From assembly GCA_902552755.1 (NCBI GenBank), contig CACDHV010000001.1:1-64000 (forward strand): a stretch of 64,000 nucleotides of DNA, written 5' to 3'. The translations under genes were made by a program, and so were the position numbers. This stretch comes from an uncultured Pelagibacteraceae bacterium (GTDB lineage: Bacteria; Pseudomonadota; Alphaproteobacteria; Pelagibacterales; Pelagibacteraceae). This document shows positions 58,076-64,000 of this stretch, piece by piece (position 1 is the first letter of the stretch; every line of letters starts with the position of its first letter). The notes under the pieces are model-generated. The model had not been told where the DNA came from and ran no database searches. It worked only from the letters and a program-made list of their open reading frames with translations.

Positions 58076-58686
58076 TCAAACCTTTCTAAAGCTTTTAAGG
58101 GTTTATATTTTTTATTTTTCCAAATGTAGCCTGAAATAGCTAAAAAATTTACATTGTTCAATAATAGTTTTTTATAATTTTTAGAATTAATACCTCCAAT
58201 TGCTACAATTGGTATTTTAGTTAATTTTTTAACTTGTTTTATTATCCTAATATTGGCTTTAAATTTAACTTCTTTAGTTTGTGATGGAAAAAATGCACCA
58301 AAAGCAAGATAACTTGGTTTTTCTCTAAGTGCAATTTTTGCCAATTTTAAAGAATTATGACAAGTTATTCCAATAATCTTATTTCCAATTATTTTTCTTG
58401 CATCTTTAATATTCATATCGTTTTGCCCTAGGTGGCATCCGTCTGCGTTTAATCTTTTTGCAAGAATTGGATCATCATTTACTATAAATTTTACATGACT
58501 CTTTTTACATATTTGTTTAATTTTATTTCCAATAATTATTTTTCTTTTATAAGAATACTTTTTAAACCTCATTTGAAAAAAAAGTACTCTGTTTGTATTT
58601 AATAGTATTTTTAGATTTTTATAAAAGTTTTTGGTAAGTGTATTTGGAGAAATAATGTAAACAAATTTTTTTTTATTTATTTTCAA
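58072..58686 (-). CDS. thiE: Thiamine phosphate synthase family protein
   Basis: 'FIVNDDPILAKRLNADGCHLGQNDMNIKDARKIIGNKIIGITCHN', 'YLAFGAFFPSQTK', 'PIVAIGGINSKNY'. Confidence 0.82.
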   Translation of the reverse strand: MKINKKKFVYIISPNTLTKNFYKNLKILLNTNRVLFFQMRFKKYSYKRKIIIGNKIKQICKKSHVKFIVNDDPILAKRLNADGCHLGQNDMNIKDARKIIGNKIIGITCHNSLKLAKIALREKPSYLAFGAFFPSQTKEVKFKANIRIIKQVKKLTKIPIVAIGGINSKNYKKLLLNNVNFLAISGYIWKNKKYKPLKALERFE

Positions 58687-59683
58687 AATTATTTGACCAT
58701 TTCCCTTTAGCAGCTAAAGAGCACATTCTAGCTCTATGATTAAAAGTATTTTGAGTTGACTCTATATCTTTAGTATTTTTTGACCAAATTTTAAGAGCAC
58801 TTTGTTGTAATGCTCTTCCATATGAATAAGTCATAATAAAATTCGTATTGTTATTTATATTAATTAGATTTAAATTTTCTGTAGCCTCTATCTCTGATTG
58901 ACCACCAGATAAAAAAGCAATTCCAGGTACTTCGCTGGGTACTGAATTTTTAAGGCATTCAAGCGTTTTTTTTGAAACATCTTCGCTTGATAATTTATTT
59001 TTTGATTGTTTGCCTGCTAAAATCATATTTGGTTTTAAAATAATTCCTGTGAGGTCAACCTTGTGTAATATTAATTCTTCAAAACATTTTTTTATAACTT
59101 CTGTTGTTTTGTCAAAACAAGAGTCAGCAGAATGATCTCCATCCATTAATACCTCAGGTTCAACTATTGGGACCATTTTATTTTCTTGAACTAGGGCAGA
59201 GTATCTTGCCAGTGCATGGGCATTACTATTAATTGCTAATTTACTTGGATAACTTTCTCCGATAATATAAACACTCCTCCATTTTGTAAATCGTGCTCCA
59301 AGCTGATAATATTTTTTTAATCTTTCTCTTAGTCCATCTAAACCTTCTGTAATTTTTTCCTCAGATGAATTTGCTAAATCTTTAATACCAGTATCAACTT
59401 TAATTCCAGCAACAGACCCTACAGAAGAAATTAAATCAGGGATTGATTTTCCAAAACTTGAGGTTTGTTTAATTGTTTCATCATAAAGAATTACACCACC
59501 TATACACTCTTTCATGGCTTCTGATGAAAAGAGCATTTCTCTAAATAAAAGTCTATTTTCCGGTGTTGAAGCTACATTTACTGCATCGAGTCTATTTGTC
59601 ATAGTTCTATTACTCTCGTCTGCAGCTAGGATACCTTTGCCATTAGAAATTATCTTGAGTGCAATTTTATTAAGTTCTGACAT
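58673..59683 (-). CDS. Fructose-bisphosphate aldolase class I
   Basis: 'GKGILAADESNRTMTNRLDAV', 'VPIVEPEVLMDGDHS', 'GIILKPNMILAGKQS', 'PGIAFLSGGQSEIEATENLNLIN'. Confidence 0.94.
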   Translation of the reverse strand: MSELNKIALKIISNGKGILAADESNRTMTNRLDAVNVASTPENRLLFREMLFSSEAMKECIGGVILYDETIKQTSSFGKSIPDLISSVGSVAGIKVDTGIKDLANSSEEKITEGLDGLRERLKKYYQLGARFTKWRSVYIIGESYPSKLAINSNAHALARYSALVQENKMVPIVEPEVLMDGDHSADSCFDKTTEVIKKCFEELILHKVDLTGIILKPNMILAGKQSKNKLSSEDVSKKTLECLKNSVPSEVPGIAFLSGGQSEIEATENLNLININNNTNFIMTYSYGRALQQSALKIWSKNTKDIESTQNTFNHRARMCSLAAKGKWSNNFENK

Positions 59684-59684
59684 T

Positions 59685-60863
59685 TTAGTTTAAGGCGGTT
59701 ATACCAGGAAGCTTTTTGCCTTCAAGATATTCTAAAAAAGCTCCACCTGCAGTTGAAACAAAATTAAATTTATCTGTAAATTTTAAGCTATTTAATAAGG
59801 AAACAGTATCCCCGCCACCCACTACAGAGAAAATTTTTTTAGACTCGTTATTTTCAATAATTTTTTTTGCTATCTCAATACTTCCATTAGCAAAATTTGG
59901 ATTTTCAAAATACCCAGCTGGTCCATTCCATAATATTGTTTTACTATTATTAATTATATCAATTATTTTATTAATTGTTTTTGGGCCTATATCTAAAATC
60001 ATTTCATCGGGCAAAATTTGATCTAGTTCTTTATTTTTAGAAGACCCATTTAAATTTTTAGATACAAGCACATCATCAGGATAAATTATTTTACATCCGT
60101 TTTTTTTTGAAAGTGAAATAATTTCTTCAACTATTTGATAGCAATTTTTTTCTTTAATAGATTTTCCGATATTATTTCCAAAGTATTCAATAAAATTATT
60201 AGCCATACCACCAACAATTATAATATTGTCAAACTTTGGTATTAAATTTTTAATAATATCTATTTTTGTCGAAATTTTGGACCCTCCAATTATGCATGTT
60301 ATAGGTTTTGTTATTTCAATAATAATTTTATTAAGAGCGGTCACTTCTAAATCGAGTTGGAGTCCAGAGAAAGACGGTAAATACTTAGAAATTTGTTGAA
60401 TTGATGCATGTGCTCGATGAGAACAGGAAAAAGCATCATTCACATATACATCACCTAAACTTGCTAAGTGTTTTGCGAACTTTTGATCATTCTTTTCCTC
60501 TTCCTCATAAAACCTTATATTTTCTAACATAAAAATTTCTTCGTCAAATTTTTCAAAGAAGTCTTTATTTTTAATTTCATAAATATTTTCTGTGATTAGT
60601 TTTACACTTGTATTAAGTTTTTTTCTTAAGTCTTCACCTATTGGTTTTAAAGATAGCTCTTTTACAGTTTTTCCTTTTGGCCTTCCCACATGTGATAAAA
60701 TTATTATTTTAGTTTTTTGTTGTATTAAAAAATTTAAGGTAGGAAGTATTTTATCAATTCTAGTTGTGTCACTTATTTTTCCATTTTCTAAAGGGACGTT
60801 TAAGTCTAACCTTAATAATATTTTTTTACTTTTAAGATTTTTTTCATTTAAAATACTTTTCAT
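59685..60863 (-). CDS. pgk: Phosphoglycerate kinase
   Basis: 'KILLRLDLNVPLENGKISDTTRI', 'LSHVGRPKG', 'YVNDAFSCSHRAHAS', 'FSVVGGGDTVSLL'. Start taken at 60863 to avoid overlap with gap. Confidence 0.96.
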   Translation of the reverse strand: MKSILNEKNLKSKKILLRLDLNVPLENGKISDTTRIDKILPTLNFLIQQKTKIIILSHVGRPKGKTVKELSLKPIGEDLRKKLNTSVKLITENIYEIKNKDFFEKFDEEIFMLENIRFYEEEEKNDQKFAKHLASLGDVYVNDAFSCSHRAHASIQQISKYLPSFSGLQLDLEVTALNKIIIEITKPITCIIGGSKISTKIDIIKNLIPKFDNIIIVGGMANNFIEYFGNNIGKSIKEKNCYQIVEEIISLSKKNGCKIIYPDDVLVSKNLNGSSKNKELDQILPDEMILDIGPKTINKIIDIINNSKTILWNGPAGYFENPNFANGSIEIAKKIIENNESKKIFSVVGGGDTVSLLNSLKFTDKFNFVSTAGGAFLEYLEGKKLPGITALN

Positions 60864-60874
60864 TAAGAGATTTT

Positions 60875-61870
60875 CTATAAATTCTCTGCTATATCGCACA
60901 TTCTATTTGAAAAACCCCATTCATTATCATACCAAGCTGAGATTTTACCCATCTTAGTTCCAACCACATTTGTTAAAGAGGCATCAATAATTGCAGATGC
61001 AGATCTGTGATTAAAATCAATAGAAACTAATTTTTCGTGTGTGACTTCTAAAATTTTATTTAATTCACTTTTAGAAGCAGCCTCAAATACATCATTAATT
61101 TTTTTTATATCAATTTCTTTTTTAGTACAGAATACCAACTCAACAAGCGATACATTGGGAGTAGGTACTCTCATTGCAACTCCTTCTAATTTCCCTTTTA
61201 GGCTTGGAATTATTTCTCCTATTGCTTTTGATGCCCCTGTTGATGTTGGGACTATTGATTGGTTCGCCGCTCTTGCTCTTCTAGGATCTTTATGGGAATT
61301 GTCTAGAATTCTTTGATCACTAGTAAATGCATGAATAGTTGTCATAAAACCCTTTTCAATTTCAAAATGATTATGAAGAACGTTTACAACTGGCGCTAAG
61401 CAATTAGTTGTACATGAAGCAGCAGAAATTATTCTATCATCCTTTGATATAATTTTTTCATTTACACCAAATACTATTGTTTTATCTGCATTTTTACATG
61501 GAGCCGAAACAATTACTTTTTTCGCTCCACTTTTGATATGTGTGATTAATTTTTCTTTTGAATTAAATTTACCAGTGCACTCAAAGACATAATCAACATC
61601 ATATTTTTTCCAATTAATATTTTCTATTTTACTTTCTTGAGAAAATGTAATTTTATTTTCATTAATTATTAATTCATTTTCATCAAATTTTAACTCAGCA
61701 TTAAACTTACCATGAATAGAGTCGTATTTTAATAATTTACAAGTAGCTTCAGCATTAGATTTATTGTTTATATGTTGAATTTTTAAATTTCTGTTTTGAG
61801 TCTCGATAATTGACCTAACTATCATACGACCAATTCTGCCCATCCCATTAATTCCAATTTTAATAGTCAT
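60875..61870 (-). CDS. gap: Glyceraldehyde-3-phosphate dehydrogenase type I
   Basis: 'KIGINGMGRIGRMIVRS', 'SAASCTTNCLAPVVNVLH', 'SAWYDNEWGFSNRMCDIA'. Confidence 0.97.
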   Translation of the reverse strand: MTIKIGINGMGRIGRMIVRSIIETQNRNLKIQHINNKSNAEATCKLLKYDSIHGKFNAELKFDENELIINENKITFSQESKIENINWKKYDVDYVFECTGKFNSKEKLITHIKSGAKKVIVSAPCKNADKTIVFGVNEKIISKDDRIISAASCTTNCLAPVVNVLHNHFEIEKGFMTTIHAFTSDQRILDNSHKDPRRARAANQSIVPTSTGASKAIGEIIPSLKGKLEGVAMRVPTPNVSLVELVFCTKKEIDIKKINDVFEAASKSELNKILEVTHEKLVSIDFNHRSASAIIDASLTNVVGTKMGKISAWYDNEWGFSNRMCDIAENL

Positions 61871-61871
61871 T

Positions 61872-63830
61872 TCACTTTTTAAATAATTTTTTTAATTTAT
61901 TTGCTATATTTGAAGATGTTAATCCAAAATATTTATAAATATCTTTATAAGGAGCACTTTTCCCAAAAACGTCAATTCCAAAGGTCATTCCATTATCACC
62001 TAAATATTTTTTCCAACAATCACTTGATCCAGCTTCAATTGAAATTTTCAATTTAGTTTCTTTTAAGATTTTATCTTTATATTTATTTGATTGTAAGTCA
62101 AAAAGCTCCATGCATGGTACTGATATAACTTTTGAATATATCTTATCTTTGGCTAATTTATGGCTGGTCTCTAAAGCTAAGTTTACCTCAGAACCGCTTG
62201 CTAAAATTGTTAGTTTAATTTTTTTGTTAGTTCTTAAAATTTCATAAGCTCCCAATGAGCACTTGTTAGTTTTCGAGTATTTATTTCTAATGGGATCAAG
62301 GTTCTGTCTTGTTAAAGATAGAATACTTGGTGTTTTAGAGCTCTTTAAAGCATGTTCCCAACATTCAATAGTTTCTAATCTATCTGCAGGTCTAAAAACA
62401 TTAAGGTTGGGTATTGATCTTAATCCAGATAATTGTTCAATAGGTTGGTGTGTTGGTCCATCCTCCCCAAGTCCAATAGAGTCATGTGTCATTACATATA
62501 TAACCTGTTGTTTCATCATTGCTGCTAATCTTATTGATGGTTTGCAGTAATCTGAAAAAATTAAAAATGTTCCTCCATAAGGTATGAATTTACTGTGTAA
62601 AGCTAATCCATTCATTATTCCACACATCGCATGTTCTCTTACTCCATAATGAATGTAATTTCCGTTAAAATTTCCTGGTTTAATTATTTTATGATTGTTA
62701 GTTTTGGTATTATTTGATCCAGCAAGATCTGCAGATCCACCAATAAGTGTATTATTATTTTTAACAAGAGAGCTAATAATTGACTCAGAGGATTTTCTAG
62801 AAGCAAGACTTTTTTTTTCTTTTAATGCTATTTTTTTTTCATTTAGTGTAGACTTTAAGAAATCATTTTTAAAAAATTTATTTATTTTATTTTTTTTCTT
62901 CCTATAAATTTTGTTCCATCTGTTTTCAATATTTTCTCCTTTTTTCCCAACGTCTCGCCAAATCTTCAATATATTTTTGGGAATTTCAAATGCTTTATAA
63001 TTCCAACCTAATTCTTCTCGAACTAGTTCAATCTCCTCAGTACCTAGAGGGCTCCCATGTGAGGAGGCTTTTCCAGATTTATTTGGTGATCCATAACCGA
63101 TTTTAGTTCTGCATGAGATAACCGTTGGTTTTTTAGCATTTTGAACTTTTTTAAGAGCATTAAATATTTCATTTTCTTTATGACCATTAATTTCCATGTA
63201 ACCCCAACCATAACTTTCAAATCTTTTCTTAAAATTATCTGAAACTGCTAAACTTGTTGGTCCATCTATAGATATTGAATTATTATCAAATAACATTATT
63301 AAATTTTTGAGTTTTAGATGTCCGGCTAAGCTCATAGCTTCGTGACTTATGCCTTCCATTAGACAACCATCTCCTGCAATTACATAAGTTTTATGATTTA
63401 TAATATCTTTTCCGATTTTCTTTTTTAAAATTTCTTCTGCTAATGCCAAACCTACTGCATTAGAAATTCCTTGTCCTAAAGGACCTGTTGTTGTTTCGAT
63501 GCCTGAGTTTTCAACATACTCAGGATGACCTGCGCAAATACAGTCAATTTGTCTAAAATTCTTTATATCATTTAATTTAACATTTTTGTAACCTGTTAAG
63601 TAAAGTAAAGAGTAAAGCAACATAGATCCATGACCAGCAGATAAAACGAATCTATCTCTATTAATCCAGTTGGGATTTTTTGGATTAAATTTTAGAAAAT
63701 ATTTGAAAAGTATTGTAGATACGTCAGCCATTCCCATTGGCATACCTGGGTGTCCAGAATTAGCTTTTTGTACGGCATCCATCGAAAGAACACGTATAGA
63801 GTTAGATAAGATCTTATTTAATTTATTCAA
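61872..63830 (-). CDS. tkt: Transketolase
   Basis: 'ANSGHPGMPMGMADVSTILF', 'LSAGHGSMLLYSLLYLTGY', 'GVREHAMCGIMNGLALH', 'DSIGLGEDGPTHQPIEQL'. Confidence 0.97.
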   Translation of the reverse strand: MNKLNKILSNSIRVLSMDAVQKANSGHPGMPMGMADVSTILFKYFLKFNPKNPNWINRDRFVLSAGHGSMLLYSLLYLTGYKNVKLNDIKNFRQIDCICAGHPEYVENSGIETTTGPLGQGISNAVGLALAEEILKKKIGKDIINHKTYVIAGDGCLMEGISHEAMSLAGHLKLKNLIMLFDNNSISIDGPTSLAVSDNFKKRFESYGWGYMEINGHKENEIFNALKKVQNAKKPTVISCRTKIGYGSPNKSGKASSHGSPLGTEEIELVREELGWNYKAFEIPKNILKIWRDVGKKGENIENRWNKIYRKKKNKINKFFKNDFLKSTLNEKKIALKEKKSLASRKSSESIISSLVKNNNTLIGGSADLAGSNNTKTNNHKIIKPGNFNGNYIHYGVREHAMCGIMNGLALHSKFIPYGGTFLIFSDYCKPSIRLAAMMKQQVIYVMTHDSIGLGEDGPTHQPIEQLSGLRSIPNLNVFRPADRLETIECWEHALKSSKTPSILSLTRQNLDPIRNKYSKTNKCSLGAYEILRTNKKIKLTILASGSEVNLALETSHKLAKDKIYSKVISVPCMELFDLQSNKYKDKILKETKLKISIEAGSSDCWKKYLGDNGMTFGIDVFGKSAPYKDIYKYFGLTSSNIANKLKKLFKK

Positions 63831-63882
63831 AATTTATCCTTTGTAGACTTAGGTGAATCAATTTTATAATATAGATATATAT

Positions 63883-64000
63883 ATGAATTCGATTAGTGAA
63901 AAAGAAAAAAAACTATTAGAAACTTTAGATAAATTAAAAAATCTTGAAAATATAAAACCAGATAAAATTTTGGAGTTAGAAAATTTGGCAAACCAAAAAA
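63883..64000 (+). CDS. Partial CDS at window edge, coiled-coil-like protein divergent from tkt
   Basis: ATG at 63883, translation MNSISEKEKKLLETLDKLKNLENIKPDKILELENLANQK…; position next to tkt is compatible with a DUF4164/ZapA-locus protein but this is unproven. Confidence 0.5.
   Translation, partial: MNSISEKEKKLLETLDKLKNLENIKPDKILELENLANQK

Noticed and set aside
61041-62907. Plus-strand ORFs opposite gap and tkt (61041..61316, 62263..62550, 62695..62907)
   Set aside because: Antisense shadows of highly conserved glycolytic genes.
1-64000. CRISPR array
   Set aside because: No regularly spaced direct repeats or Cas-like ORFs noticed.

Overview
AT-rich window of alphaproteobacterial character, most consistent with SAR11 / Candidatus Pelagibacter (inference from composition, gene order and a DUF1013/TrcR homologue). 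From base 1 to about 49.4 kb it is a dense surface-polysaccharide island: glycosyltransferases, nucleotide-sugar enzymes, two NeuA/NeuB-type pairs, a KdsB-like/AroB-like pair, RfbF/RfbG, Wzx/Wzy/WecA-type genes, an ABC exporter, O-antigen ligase-like proteins, and a UbiA-DprE1-DprE2-like decaprenyl-phospho-arabinose triplet. The island ends at a solitary 5S rRNA gene (~49452-49567) with no 16S or 23S beside it. This matches the known SAR11 hypervariable region (HVR2) that sits between 23S and 5S rRNA. After the 5S there are two more polysaccharide genes, then conserved housekeeping genes: rpmJ, pntAA/pntAB/pntB, transaldolase, tRNA-fMet, rpsU, TrcR-like, rpmE, suhB-like, efp, thiE-like, fba, pgk, gap, tkt. 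The strongest leads are the arabinofuranose-donor module, the NeuB-SDR-KdsB-AroB-like gene string, a short NeuA/NeuB pair, a GT2-GNAT fusion, a 5S rRNA embedded in a protein-coding gene row, a WecA-like enzyme with an Asp-to-Asn change in a catalytic motif, and a candidate AUU start for rpsU. No CRISPR array, transposase or integrase was seen. All product calls come from reading motifs; no searches were run.
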